Part shown: positions 23,590 through 54,165 of the stretch, in pieces
Position numbering within the stretch: the stretch's first letter is position 1
How the letters are laid out: each line of letters opens with the position of its first letter
From: Dermatophagoides farinae
Lineage: Eukaryota > Arthropoda > Arachnida > Sarcoptiformes > Pyroglyphidae
Length of the DNA stretch: 64,000 nucleotides
Direction: 5' to 3'
NCBI RefSeq assembly: GCF_024713945.1
Contig: NC_134680.1
Location: 2,814,001-2,878,000, forward strand
The notes under the pieces: model-generated
Databases searched by the model: none
The model's input: only the letters and a program-made list of their open reading frames with translations
Told to the model about the DNA's origin: nothing
Made by a program: the position numbers and the translations under genes

Positions 23590-23718
23590 CAGTGAGTGGC
23601 GGATCAACCATTCCATGGGCCCTGGGCGCTAACAACATTTTGCACTAGTGACAATGGGTCCCCCATTGAATGAAAATAGAGAGAAAAATTTCGTTGGGCC
23701 CTGGCAGACCGCTCACTG
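23590..23718. mobile_element. Degenerate 129-bp MITE-like element
   Basis: Imperfect terminal inverted repeats: CAGTGAGTGGCGGATCA at the left, and at the right the reverse complement of CAGTGAGCGGTCTGCCA. The interior is GC-rich and carries GGGCCCTGG near both ends. CAGTG...GGCGGATC ends with inner GGGCCC are typical of some hAT-type elements. No identical 8-bp flanking duplication is visible, so either the insertion is old or the class is wrong. It stands out by base composition from the flanking AT-rich DNA. Confidence 0.5.
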
Positions 23719-23991
23719 CGACCAATGGTCACATTGATCATCAACCAATCAATTGATGGCTGTCCAATTGTTAAGAAATAAGATAATTATATATGGTTTT
23801 TTTTAATCACGAGGAATCAATTTTTGATGATTTTTTTCCAGAAAGAAAGAAAAAACCAGTTGACGACTACTGAATTTTTTGGACATCTTAGAATTTTTTA
23901 TTCGTTTTATACATTTTTATGTCATCACAGATGATGATCAGTCGAAGCAGAAGCCGCCATACCGAATTATCGAAAAAAATGTTTGTCATAT

Positions 23992-24018
23992 TGTGTGTGT
24001 GTGTGTGTGTGTGTGTGT
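23992..24018. repeat. (GT)n microsatellite
   Basis: Uninterrupted GT dinucleotide run of about 27 bp. Confidence 0.9.
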
Positions 24019-24824
24019 AATGATTAGAGAGAAATTTAATAATCATTTTTTGTTGTTGTTGTTACCATTATTATGTGACCATCATTATCATCATCATCGT
24101 CATTATCAATCAATATTGAAACAAACACGTCTAATTTTATCATAAATAATTCGAAAGAGGAAATTAACAAATTTCCTGTGTTCATTAGATTCGATTCTAA
24201 CATGACTACTATTCATTTATTTTTCTTTTAATTTTTTTTTCTCTATATAAAATAATGATGACTGTTTCTTTCTTCTCACAATTGATAATTGACTTAAAAA
24301 CACAAACACACACACACACACACTATACACCATACACACCTCTTATTTTAAATGTTTTAAAACAGTGAAAAAAAAATCATCATGGCAATTAATTGCTCAT
24401 ACAACAACAACAACAAACGATCATCATCATCATCACCATCATCATCATTGCAACATTAGGCAAAGTCAAGCAAAAAAAAAAAAACAAAATGATGATAATT
24501 GTCGCATTACGTACTCATGTTATTTTCATTCTAGAAATTTTTTTTTGCAGATTTGAACATACACATAGATGTATAGAAATCATTATCATTATCATCATCA
24601 AAATGTTCTTCACATGACATTGAATTTTTCTTTCTTTCGTTTTTTGTTTTGTTTTGTTTTGTTTTGTCCAAAGAAAAAACAAAACGGAAATGTTGATGAT
24701 GATGATGATGATAATAATATCCAATCGTTTATCAGAAGAAATAATTAGTTTTTCTTTTTCTTTTTTTTCTGTTTCATCTGGACAGTGGTTGTCCAATGAC
24801 AATTTGATATATCACATTTATTAC

Positions 24825-24851
24825 AAAAAAAAAAAAAAAAAAAAAAAAAAA
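24825..24851. repeat. A27 homopolymer
   Basis: Twenty-seven consecutive A bases. No retrosequence or target duplication is recognisable upstream. Confidence 0.9.
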
Positions 24852-27635
24852 CACTGGACGACACCACACAGCGTGAAGAAATAGCGATGTAAAAAAAAAA
24901 TTACACACTTGATTAACTATAGTATATATAGGGTTATATGGAAAAAAAAAATAAAAAAGAGAAACGAAAATCATAAATTTCATTTCATTTTTTTTTCGTA
25001 ACTTTTATTCAAGAAATTTTAATTGTTAATTGTTTTTTTTATTATTATTTTGTTATTGTTGTCATGCTATTTGTTCGTTAAAAATAATTACGATTCGGAA
25101 AAAATTTTAAATTCTCAATTCATCCATCTCGTTTTTTGGACAAATTATTTTCTTTTACACTTTTTTTTTTATTTAAATTCATCATCATATGATGATGATT
25201 TGCAGTGATTAGATTTTTTTGTTTTGTTTTGTTTTGTTTTATGCACTAGGATTGAAATTGAATTTCAATGGTCATCATTATTTTTTTTTTCGTTTATTGT
25301 TGATAATTTTTTTTTTTTTTTTGAAAAAAAGCAGCAATTATGATTGTTTCAATGTTTCAATAAAGACAAATAAATTCTTAAATTTTACTACATCGGTTGT
25401 TAGTTTTTCTTTCACTTAATCACATACGTTAAACTATGATTCATAAAAATTTTGACCAGATGAAGAATTGTTCGATAATTCAATTTTTTTTTTGACAATA
25501 ATTAATACGAAACCAAACCAAAGACCAGAGGCAATTTTTCAACCACTAACAATAATGATAATGAAGTTGAATGTTGGACAAGAAAAAATCATTTTTCTTT
25601 TAAAGACCTCAATTTGGGTTTTAGTTTAGCTAAGTTTTTGTTTTTATTCCATTTCATTCACCATATATACACAGGGTCTTCTTCTTCGTTTTATTTAATG
25701 ATTATCAACTACTTTTTTTGACGATGAAGATTATGCCACAACGACGACAACGATGATGATGATGATGATGACCATTGATTAAGACGATCATCATCATCAT
25801 CATCATCAACATTTGGTAAATTCTATCTTTCTTATCATTCGTCTATCTAGCCTAACTATATATATATCTTTACTATTCTACTACTATTCAGGTAAGCCAC
25901 TAAAGAATTTATTTCCTGTTTCCCACCATTTGTTTTTCAGTTTTTTTTTGTTTCAAAAGTATTCTTTAAACTTTTTCACTTGCTAATATCGTTGGTTATC
26001 TTGGGCAACACATTTAGTTAGCATCCTCAACTAGCACAGTATAATTATCATACTGATGATGATGATGATGATGATGCCTAGAGCCATTTTTTTTATTATG
26101 ATTATTATTTTTATTTTCATCTTCTTCATTCAACAATTTTAGAAACAAAGAGACAACCAAAGAAAATACTTTTTTAAAATGAATGAATGATGATATGTGT
26201 GTGTGTGTGTGTGAGAATGGTACAATTTAGTAGTCTTTTCTAGTGTTTATGTTGAAAATGAAATCAATTGACAACAACAACAACAACAACAACAGCAGCA
26301 ACAGCGTAATTGAACATTATTTGCCGCCGGTCATCAATTGTCGGTCAAGAAAGCAATGATGATGATCACGACATGATCGAAATGTCTCCAGAAAAAAAAT
26401 GAGACATTTTTTTTCTTCTTCTTCTACTTTTTCTTTTGGAGATGTATTTAATTTTATTTCTTTTTTTCTGATTCTTTCTTTTCACAATATTTAATCTTTT
26501 TTTTTGCCGAATGACCCATCGTCGTTAGTTTGTTCGTTCGATAATAATGATATGATCAAATCTACAATGATGATGTTGAAACAAAAACTTGCATGTAAAT
26601 TTTCAATTTTCCTATCACATATACATAACATTTTCAACCCCGTGTTGTTGTTGTTGTTGTTGTTGTGAAACTAAAACAGAATAAAAAGTTGACACATAGA
26701 CACAGGTGACCAAAGAAAAAAGAAACTGATTTTTCTTTTTTCATTTCATTTATTGTTAGATTTTCGTTTGTGTGCGTGTGTGTGTTATAAATGTTGCTGT
26801 AGTTTACTGAATTGCCAGTAGCAATTGAGTGAAAAAAAAATTTGACCGACCAAAAAATAATATATAAAGATCTGATATGATGATAATTGATGTTATTCAA
26901 GATAATAATTTTCACTAGATTTCTCTCGCTCATTTGTGTGTGTTCTATATTGTCTTTTTTTCTTTAAAATCCGGTAATTTTTTTTGTGATGGTGGTGGAA
27001 ATATAATATATTTCTATTTCAGTCCATAATGGCAACAATCATTTGCTATCACGTCACCACAATATTGAAATTTTTTTTTTTTTTTTGATAAAAAACATGG
27101 ATAAGAATTGTTTTTAGTCCGGGTTCAAATGATGATGATGATGATGATGGTATTTTTCATTCCGAATTGATTGTTTGGTGATTAATATATCATCTGGCAA
27201 TCAATATCGATATTGATCCAAATTTTTTGATCATTATTTTTTTAGTTGAAAAAAAATTATGTCGGCATCGATTCAAGTTCTGTAATAATCATTAAAAAAT
27301 TGTGATGACCAATTTCAATACTCATCATCATTATCATTATAATAATCATCAATCGATCAATATATTCGAGGCTATTTAAGTATAGCAAACAAAATTATTA
27401 CTGGAAAAAATTACATCACTACCTGATTGTGTTGATTGATTGATGAACAAACAAACAAAAATAAATTCCAAAATTTACAATAATTTGGTCATCTCAGTTG
27501 GCATATGTTTTTTTTTTGGCTTCTCCTTTTGTTATCTAATGAAATGAAATGGTTGGAAATTATTTTTTACATTCATTTGATCCGCATCTTTTGATACTTG
27601 TGTTTATGAAATATCGAGAGAAAGAGATTACCCGA

Positions 27636-27638
<3 letters not shown>

Positions 27639-27676
<38 letters not shown>

Positions 27677-27679
27677 ACA
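27639..27679. repeat. (AC)n microsatellite
   Basis: AC run of about 32 bp, then AG ACACAC. Confidence 0.9.
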
Positions 27680-29368
27680 TTGGACATCTGCTATTCGATT
27701 TTTTTTCTCAAATTCAATCATGTCACCCTATTCAATGATGATAAATAAAAAACAAACTTTATTTCATTCGATAATGAATGTTGTTTTTGTTTTTTTTTTT
27801 TTTTTGCTTTTGATATTCTCCCCGTAGACCATATGCCCAATTGATGTGAATAAATGGATGGTCATCATCATTATGATTTGGAAGATTAAGAAATGGATGG
27901 TTGTACAATTTTATAACAACATGTAAAACATATTAGATAAACGTAAATCTAAAACAAAAATTTTCGAATGATTTTTGATTTTTTTTTCCAAAAGTGATTG
28001 AAGCACTAGAATATTTATATATTTAAATTAATTGTCCAAAAACATTTTCAGATGTCGTTGATAGTTGTCGTTGTCAATGAAATGTGTTTTATATTTTTAT
28101 TTTTACAGTCTACATTTGCGTGCATAATCCTTGACATCTGATTTTTTTTTTTTTTTGATTACTAAAGATTTAGATTTTTTTTTCATCATCAACAATTGTC
28201 GTTGGTTTTTTTCACTCTGATTTTATTTTATTTTATTGTGTATGTGTGTGTGTGTGTGTTTCCTAATTCAAAAGGAATGATCATTTTTCATGATCTGTTG
28301 GTGTGGTTTTTTTTTAAAATTGTCCATTACGATTGACCAATTAACGATTACAACATTGGAAATTTTTTTTTTCCACCAGACACGCGATTTTATTAATCAT
28401 TAACCAGAGCACAAATAGAAAAAAATGTTCATGTTCTGAATTGATGGTGATGAGCAAACAGCGCTTGTATTTAGCTACCTGTATTTATTATGAAGCCAGC
28501 TGGAATCAAAGATTTTTAATTTTATTTTTTATTTTTTTTTTTACTACAAAAAAGAAAATGATATCACAATAATAATGTATTCGTCAACATTTGTTTGTTA
28601 GATTGATAATTGTAAAAGCAGAGAGGAAAACAATCTGAATCATACTTACACACTACTAATTAACCAACTAATAATAATACAACATTATACAATGTTGTAA
28701 AAAATTATTATTATTATTATTATTATCCACCAACAACAAGAATGATGTATCACCACACCATCATGGTTTACTTGCTAAACTAGATGATATTTTTGTATCT
28801 GTGTATTTTTTCCAACCATTCATTAATTTTCTTTTTGAAAAAAAAACGCAACACGTACCTATACCATGATGATGATGATGATCATAGTTTCACGTTGGGT
28901 CATCATCATCATTCACGGGGACAGGTGATGGGTAAAAAAAACCAAAAAAACTGAATTGACAATGAACGAACGACGACAATGTTGACGACGACTATGGTAA
29001 TCAAGAATCTTTTTTCTTTTTTAGAAATAAATTTTTTTTGTTGTTGTTGTAATAACCAAAAAAAAATCAAATCATCATCTCGAAAAATGTTCATGTTAAT
29101 GTATTATAGTTTTTTTTTAAAGAAAAGATAAAGTTATTTTGCCCATCTTTGAGTTGTTGTTTTGTTTTTTTTGTTGGGTGTCCAGGTGCAATCAACCTGA
29201 ATATCTATCTAATAGATGACCACCACAGAAGAGACACTTTTGTTCTTATTTTTTTAAAAAAAAACTTTTGAATTGAATTGCAAAAAAAAATTATCAGAAA
29301 AGAATTATGTTTGTTATAATGTTCCAGTAAAGGTCAGCAAAGAAAAAATGAATGGACAATGACCATTG

Positions 29369-29405
<37 letters not shown>
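29369..29405. repeat. (GAT)n microsatellite
   Basis: About 12 uninterrupted GAT units, one of the longest trinucleotide runs here. Confidence 0.9.
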
Positions 29406-31956
29406 AAAAAAGCAGCTTTTCTCTCTTACGATGAATAAATGTGGAAGAATCGAAAATATGATAATGAATCAAGAAATGATTTGGTTTTTGGTTTCGATTG
29501 GACAAGTTCATCTTGATAAATGATTTAATCACCGGTCAAACAACCAACTAATCAACCAACCATTATTGTTGGGATTTGATAATCAACGAAAAAAAAATCT
29601 AGTCCCCAATTTTTTTTTGTTTATACCAAAATTGATGCAGCAAAAAATTTTATATTCAAAATTTTTCAAATTACCAATGTTTTTTTTTCGAAGCCGCAAA
29701 TTTCTTTTCAATGCCATCATGATAATAATAATAATAATATAAATAGGATTTGAAAAAAAACTTAATTCACCATATTTTGAATTGAATTCCTACTTTAGCC
29801 AATAAGAATAATTCGAGAATTTGGTCCATTTTCTTTAAATAAAAAACTTTTCAAAGTTCAACATCACACACATACGCACATCAAAAGATCACAACCAGGA
29901 TTTTTTTTTCGCTTCAATCTGCTTAATGATTGTCCATTCACATTTAATCACCAAAAACAACAACACTAAAAACAAATGGTAAAGAGATCAATCCTAGGGT
30001 GAAGGGATCACCTGCCCACACACAAACACGCACACACACACACACACTGAGAGAATGACCGTTTTATTGAATTGAATGGTCGACCTTTTTTTTCGGTGAA
30101 GTTACTTTCAAATGGACTTTTGCGATCAAAATGACCAAACTAATTAATCTCATCGTCATTAATAAAACAGGAGCTCGAATTTTGTTGTTGTATCATAGTG
30201 GCAAAAAATAAAACGTATCAATTTTTAACTCGACCAATGATTAGAATAGAAAATTGTTATTTTCATCATCATCATCATAATCATAGATTGGTTATTCAAC
30301 GAAATTGACCGAAAAAAAATTTTTGTCGATCAATTTTTTTCTTCAATATAATCTCATTACAAGGTCAGTCAAAGATTGGTAATGCTTTTTTAACATCAAG
30401 ATAATTAGTTACAATCTCCAAAAAAAAAACCAAAAAACATTGGTTCAAATTCTAAATGATGAAACCAACTCATTCGACCAACGACCGCGATGACCGTTTT
30501 TTGTCTCTCGTATGTAAATGTCAATGTCACATTTGTTTTTTTTTCTGAGTAACGATGGCAGATGATTTCTTTTCTTTTTTTTTAGTTTTAAAAATTCCAG
30601 TAATAATCATGATCATCATTATCACGAGAATGATTGTATCACGTGCCACGTGGTCATCTGCATTTTTACTTCATAATAGTAATGATTTGATTGTATAAAA
30701 TTGAAGAAAAAAGATTCAATTGCCAAAAAAAAGGTTAATTGCATGATCTCAATTTGACCAGATTTTATTTTTCAAAGCTGCTTCTTTTGCTTAATTTCAT
30801 TCCAATCATTTATGGTTTAGTTTTTAGTAATTTTGTTGTGGTTTTCACGATCTATTTTTCAACAACTGGCTGACACTGTTTTCTTTTATTTTTCTTTTTC
30901 CCCTCCAAAGATTTATATATAATTTATGATGGTAATCATCATCATCATCATCATCATTTTGATTAGAAACAATTAATAATCACACTATATACATAGAAAT
31001 ATAATAATGTTAGTGAAAAAAAATAAAGATATCAGTCACTTTGTTTATGAATAAATTCCGACTTCTTGTGAATGAAGATTTCTCATCATCATCATCATCA
31101 TCACTGTTGAAAATATAAACATCAAAAAAAAATCTATCTAAAAATTGGAAATCTTTTTGCCGATTTCATTATTCGAAACCAAACTTTGGCTAAAGAATGA
31201 ATGACCATGAATGAATGAAATGGATAAATTATTATCCCTTTGACGATCTGAATGGTATTCTATTCCATTTTTTTTTGCATCTGCTATCAATTTTTTTTTG
31301 TCGGTTATAATAAATAAACTTTTTTTTTTTGGTTTCATTATATTCTAAAGCATGCAAACAAAACACACACACACACACACACACAACGATATATGATAAT
31401 TAATCAATGAAATTGAGCTATGTGAAAATATTCTGAAGAGGCTACCAAGTACCATTTTATTATATATACACTAATAATGAAATAGATCTAAGACAATCAG
31501 ATCGGTTTTCTTATCGGTGTTATTATTTTTTTCTTGGTTTGAGACTTGTTGTTGTTGTTGATGATGATGATGATGATGTCCATTTATACAATATGAATAA
31601 TCATTGATATTCTATGGAATTAGAATTTTTTTTTTGCACTGTGTGCATATGTGTGTGTTTGTGAGAGAGAGAGACAGAGAGAAAGATTGATCAATGGCAA
31701 TTCAAATTTTTTTTCAGGTTCGTGAAAGTAATTAATTTTTGTTTTCTCTCTCTCTCTCTCTTTGTGTCTTTTCAAAGTTTCATTGAATTGAAAATCTTTT
31801 TTTCTACTATCAAATACTGAGAGTACCGACATTGAATGTGAATGAATAAATAAATGAATGATTTTGTTCATCATCATCGTTTATTTCATCGAATTTCATT
31901 CTTTTTCTGCTTTTTTTTAAATTTTTTTTCTCGAACAACTAATTCATCTTGTGTTT

Positions 31957-31982
31957 GTATGTGTGTGTGTGTGTGTGTGTGT
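31957..31982. repeat. (GT)n microsatellite
   Basis: GT run of about 23 bp. A GTC/TCG-rich patch (GTCGTCGTCGTCG) follows near 32041-32060. Confidence 0.85.
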
Positions 31983-34364
31983 CAAATTGTAAAAGAAATG
32001 TGTATTCCATTTGAGTATGAGAATCATCATCATCGTGGTCGTTGTCGTCGTCGTCGTAGTCGACTTTTGATCATTTATTCGTGTGGTCAAAAGTCAATTT
32101 GTTTCTACGATATGTATCCCCACAATGTTCCCTTCACACACACGCTTATAAACAGATTGGATAAATTTCAAATCAATTTTTTTTCTGTTAAAGACAAGTA
32201 GCCTACTCTTATTCTTTTTCTCTCTGATCGATATATATATGTGTGTGAGAAAATCATCAAAAAAAGTAATATAGAAAAAAACAACAACAACAACCACCAA
32301 AGATTAAATCCAATTTCAAGCAAAACATTTTGGATTGATGATTATTGGTCAATTGAAAATGATCAATCATCTTCATCATCATCATTTTGAAGCATCACGA
32401 AAAAAAGAAAAGAATGATGAGGGGGTAACAAAAAAAAGGTCAAATACACTAACATGGTAACTGGATAAGTGATTTGATCAGCTCATCATTATCTTCATTG
32501 GTTTCATTATAATTATCAATTGATCTAGATCCATATTGGGCATGACATTTAATTATGTTTTCACTCAAAATAAATTTAAAAAAAAATTCAAATAATATTC
32601 TATATTCATAGATGGAATAATCAATGAATGAATGGGATGAAAAAAAAGTTTATCATCTTTAATTATTGATGATCAACAAATTTTGTTTGCCGATTCTGTT
32701 CATTATGATCGATAATCGATGATTTTGTAATCAGAAAAAATGATGATGGTTTTGTTCTACGTCCAGAATTCTATCATTGATTTTATAATAATAATCATCA
32801 TCATCAGACTATTTTCAATGGAATTTTTTTTTTGCTTTTTTTCGAATCCATTTAAATGATTTCAAAAGCTTAAACACACACTGATGAATAGTTGATTGGT
32901 TGATTTTATTTTCTTTTCTGATAGTAGTTAATGATGATTTTAGCCAACAACATTAGCAACAAGAAAAAAAACACAATAAATAATTAGGCGCCCATGAATT
33001 GAATCGAACAATTTTAGCGTGAATCAAATCGAATCGAATTAAATCACCATTTTTATCAGTTTTTTTCGTGTTTTCACAAAAACTTTTTTTTCTGACAAAA
33101 TAAAAAGTTCACTATCTTGATGTTGTCATCATGATCATCATCATCAACATCAATGTTGATTACCAATTGTTTGATTGTTTTTCTCTGTTTTTTTTTTGAT
33201 CCGTTAAATCTTGATATCCCCTTTAAGCATGATGATGATAATGATTGTAATGACAAATAAAATTCTTATCAAAAATGTGATCAGATTTGTTTATCAATTT
33301 TGTTTACATGTTTGTTTTTATTTTTATTTATAACGAAAAAAAAATCAATTCAAATCAAATTGAATTCATTCATTAATTTAGCAAAAAAAAACAAAAATCA
33401 TTAAACAGCTGAACATCTCATCAACGAAATGATTGGACGACAATCGATAATTAAGGTTACAATACATTTGGATTTAGTATGGACATGTCCAGAATTTCAG
33501 TGGTTAAGAAACACTGATTGATATAATCCAAATTTCAAAACAAACAAACGAACAAAACCGATTAAGATCAATAAATCTTGAACAAAAAAAAAAGAAAAAG
33601 AAACTCAACGATATAAATCAATTAAATGGAATTCGATTTGAAATTTGATTTCCATTTGTAGAAATCAAAACATATTTAGATTTGCCTAACCATTCATTCT
33701 GGAATTCATCATTTCATCAACTACATATTACAAAAACAAAATGTTTCTGATAATGATGGGTTTCTGAATGACGATGATTTCATGTATTTTTATTTTTATT
33801 TTTTGTAAGATGAATAAATGAATAATGAATTCTATTTGGAATTGAATGAATGATTTTTTTTTTTTTTTTTTGATAGAAAAAAAACAAACAAATCATTATC
33901 TCATTATTTAATCATAGAAATTTTCAAAGTCAAGAATGAATTATGATTAAATGATGTTTTGTAGCCAGTATATAATTTGTGTGAAAACTTGAATGAATTA
34001 ACAACTAGAGATCCGATAGAAAAAAAAATCATTTAGAAACAGATTTTCCACCGAATGTAATGGTAAAAAGAGAAAAAAAAATATTTTTCTGACGAATAAT
34101 GTACGATAAGGTAAGGTGTGTGTGTGTGTATGTGAATTTGTAATCATCCGATAGTGAGATGTTGAGATAAACATTATTAGATTATGTTTAATTTCAAATT
34201 TTTTTTTTCGATTACGCCCTGAAAAAAAAATTCATGCAATTTTTTTTTCATTCAAAAAAAGCCATACTTTCTCAATATATACACAGGTGACAAAAAAAAT
34301 TGCATACTGTATAATGGAAAATGTGAATTAGGAAAAACGAAACAAAAAAAATGAAAGTACAGTA

Positions 34365-34505
34365 TTTTTTTTTGGGATGGTAAAACTTGAAACAAAGATG
34401 AAACAAACAAACAAACAAAGAAAATTCAAAGAAATTTTTTTTGGGATGGTAAAACTTGAAACAAAGATGAAACAAACAAACAAACAAAGAAAATTCAAAG
34501 AAATT
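34365..34505. repeat. 69-bp tandem duplication, two copies
   Basis: Two nearly identical copies in direct repeat, each with T-run, GGGATGGTAAAACTTG, AAACAAAGATGAAACAAAC and AGAAAATTCAAAG. The GGGATGG block starts at 34374 and 34443, a period of 69 bp. Non-coding; likely a recent slippage or unequal-exchange event. Confidence 0.9.
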
Positions 34506-36354
34506 TAAATTGAAATTGAAAATTGTTTTTCATTTAAAATATACGGATGATTATTATGTCATTAAATAGACTATGATTATGGTGTATGATGATGATCATC
34601 AAAACGCCTACGCATTTCTATAGAAAAGAAAATCAGAACAAAACCGTTGATCATTGATTGACATGAAAACAATTCAATTAACAACAACAGCAATAAACAA
34701 ATGTATTCTATTCTAAATTTAAAATTCTAAATTCAAAAAGAAAGTATTTCATCAATTTTGTTTTCATTTTCAGATTTTAATGCTCGATATATGATTATAA
34801 TCGATGTAGGCGACATTTTTTTTCATTCATTCATTCAAAAAAAAAAACAGAATGAATTTGTGATCATCTTCATCACATTATCAACTAGGTGTGTGTGTGT
34901 GCGTGTGAAACTAGGTAACATGGCACATCATCTGTAATTTTTTCCCAGAAAATTTTATTTAAAATTTGTCAATTTGTCGTATCTAGGTGTCAAGGTTAAT
35001 ACACACACACACACACAATGGTGATGATGAAATAATTATTATCATCATTGTTCTAGACTGATGCACACATTTTATCACTGTACCATTTCTGTAACAATAA
35101 ACAAAAATGATGATAATGATAATGATGATGATGATGATGACATTTTGGAATTATGAAACATGAATGAACTTGAATTGTGTGATCTTTTGATATAGTTTTG
35201 TCATTCATATAACATGAGAACATGGAACAATTAATTCGGATGATGACAATGATGGTGTATGCTATAGAGCAGCATTCAAATTCAAAAGTTAAATTTTTTT
35301 TGTTGTTGTTGTTGTTGTTATTTGCTCCACAATCAATTTATTTTTTTCATTTTTTTTTCTAACAATGTATAATGTTATGTCAAATGTCATCAATTATCAA
35401 TGAACAGAATTTTTTTTTTTTTTTTTTTTTGATTGACAAATACATTCGATTACAGACGTATGTAATAATTACCGCCCACACACACACACACACACATACA
35501 CAGAGAAAGAAAATATTTGAATTTTGAAAAAAAAATTCATATTTGGTTATCCAAATAGGTAGGCTGCATAAATGAATGAATGTCACACACACACACACAC
35601 ATGCAATTTTTGCAATGTGCACAAATATCATCGCCCTTTTTTTCTCTATGAATTTCCAATGTTTGATTGTGTTCTATGTTGGATTGAATAATTTTTTTTC
35701 TTTTGATCACTTAAATGTCACATCATAATCGTATAATTAGATCAAATCAATTTTAGGAACCAAAATTTGGCGCCATATACATATATATGAAACCACTAAT
35801 CAATGAATGAATGAATGAATGATGTTAAATCAATAAGGTGCCTTTCTTGACTTATTCTATGGATTGTTTTTTTCTTTCTCTCCAAACAAACTATCGTGTG
35901 TGTGCGTGTGTGTCATATTGGATAATAATATATAAAATAATGGGTGGAGCCAATCTTTCGTTCATAGTGTACGTTTATTTATATGACATTATGGATGGGC
36001 TAGAAAATGGGGAGGGGCCGACAATAACTACAACGACCAATAAAAGCATCAATCGATGAATCACGCACACATATACACAGAATTTGAACAAAAAAGGCAC
36101 GCGCAAATGTAAAATTTACTGTTGTTTTTGTTGTTTATCTTATACAACTAACAACAAATCATCAATGCATATTGAACGAAAAAAAAATAGAATGAAAAAC
36201 TAAAAATATAAAAAGAAAAAGGTGAAAAAAAAATTGAAACAGAACAATTAGGCTCCACCTTTCAAACACAAAATAATATTTGTAGTGATTGAATGAGAAA
36301 AAAAAGACACTTGAATAGAGAGAATGAAAAAGGTAATGTGAGAGAGAAAAAAGT

Positions 36355-36385
36355 GCCGCCACCACCACCACCACCACCACCACCA
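36355..36385. repeat. (ACC)n microsatellite
   Basis: GCC then about nine ACC units; it gives a spurious poly-Gly/Val frame on the minus strand. Confidence 0.85.
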
Positions 36386-37184
36386 TCAACCATCATCATC
36401 ATATCATACCATACACCATAACACATGATCTTTATGAATCGTAACAACCACCGCAACCACTACTCATTGTGAACATTATTATTTAGTGTTTTTTTTTCTA
36501 TTATTTTTGCCGATGTTCAATAGTGTTTATCATCATCAACAACGTTGTAAAGAAAAGAAAAAAAAAAGATCAAGCAAATTTCTAATACAGATTTTTGGTG
36601 GCCGCCACACACACACACACAGAACACTTTGAGAACTAGTCCATGTTGGACGACGATTACGACGACGTATATCGATCGATCTTTTTTGTGTTTATGTGTC
36701 GTGTAATATGGATGAGCTATACAGTTTTGTTTTTGGCTTTTGATTGATTCTTGATTTAGTTTTATTTGATTTCATCATCATCGATTTAATTTTAATTTTT
36801 TTTTCTAAATTCGAATTAAATGTGTTTGTGTGTGCGTTTGTGTTTCATATCAATCAATGGGTGTGTCTCTTTTTTTTGTTCCTTTTCTCGCTATCTCTAC
36901 AGATTTAATTTGATATAGTCATCGATGATGTAATAATTGTTAGCCATTGAATTTATTGATTTTTATGGTTTGAAAATTTTTTCTTTCTAATTGTTTCATC
37001 AGTTTTTTGTATGTGCTCAAGTGAATGTTGTTATATTGTGTTTATTGTTATTGATGTGTACTGTGTGTTTGTTTGTTTGTGTGTGTGTGATTACCACATT
37101 TCGTGTTCATTTGGCCAATTAGTTCATCATATTCTTATTCATCTGTACGAAACCTAAAATAGAATAAATAAATTAAAAAAAAAA

Positions 37185-54165
<16,981 letters not shown>

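Larger units (their letters stand above)
22332..37184. other. 14.9-kb gene-poor interval upstream of the PRDM gene
   Basis: No supported coding exon. Open frames here are short and made of Ile/His/Met or Val/Cys runs from ATC, ATG and GT repeats. Contains many microsatellites (listed separately where long), a GC-rich inverted-repeat element at 23590-23718, paired E-boxes at 30640-30652 and a 69-bp tandem duplication at 34365-34505. Such a large empty flank beside a transcription-factor gene is consistent with distal regulatory DNA or unrecognised 5' UTR exons. Confidence 0.55.

Noticed and set aside
24825-24851. Poly(A) tail of a retroposed element
   Set aside because: No identifiable SINE, LINE or processed gene upstream and no flanking target duplication; A and T runs are common throughout.
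22332-37184. Gene content in the gene-poor interval
   Set aside because: All open frames are under 125 residues and repeat-driven, with no domain, no good start plus splice combination, and no clear tRNA or rRNA.
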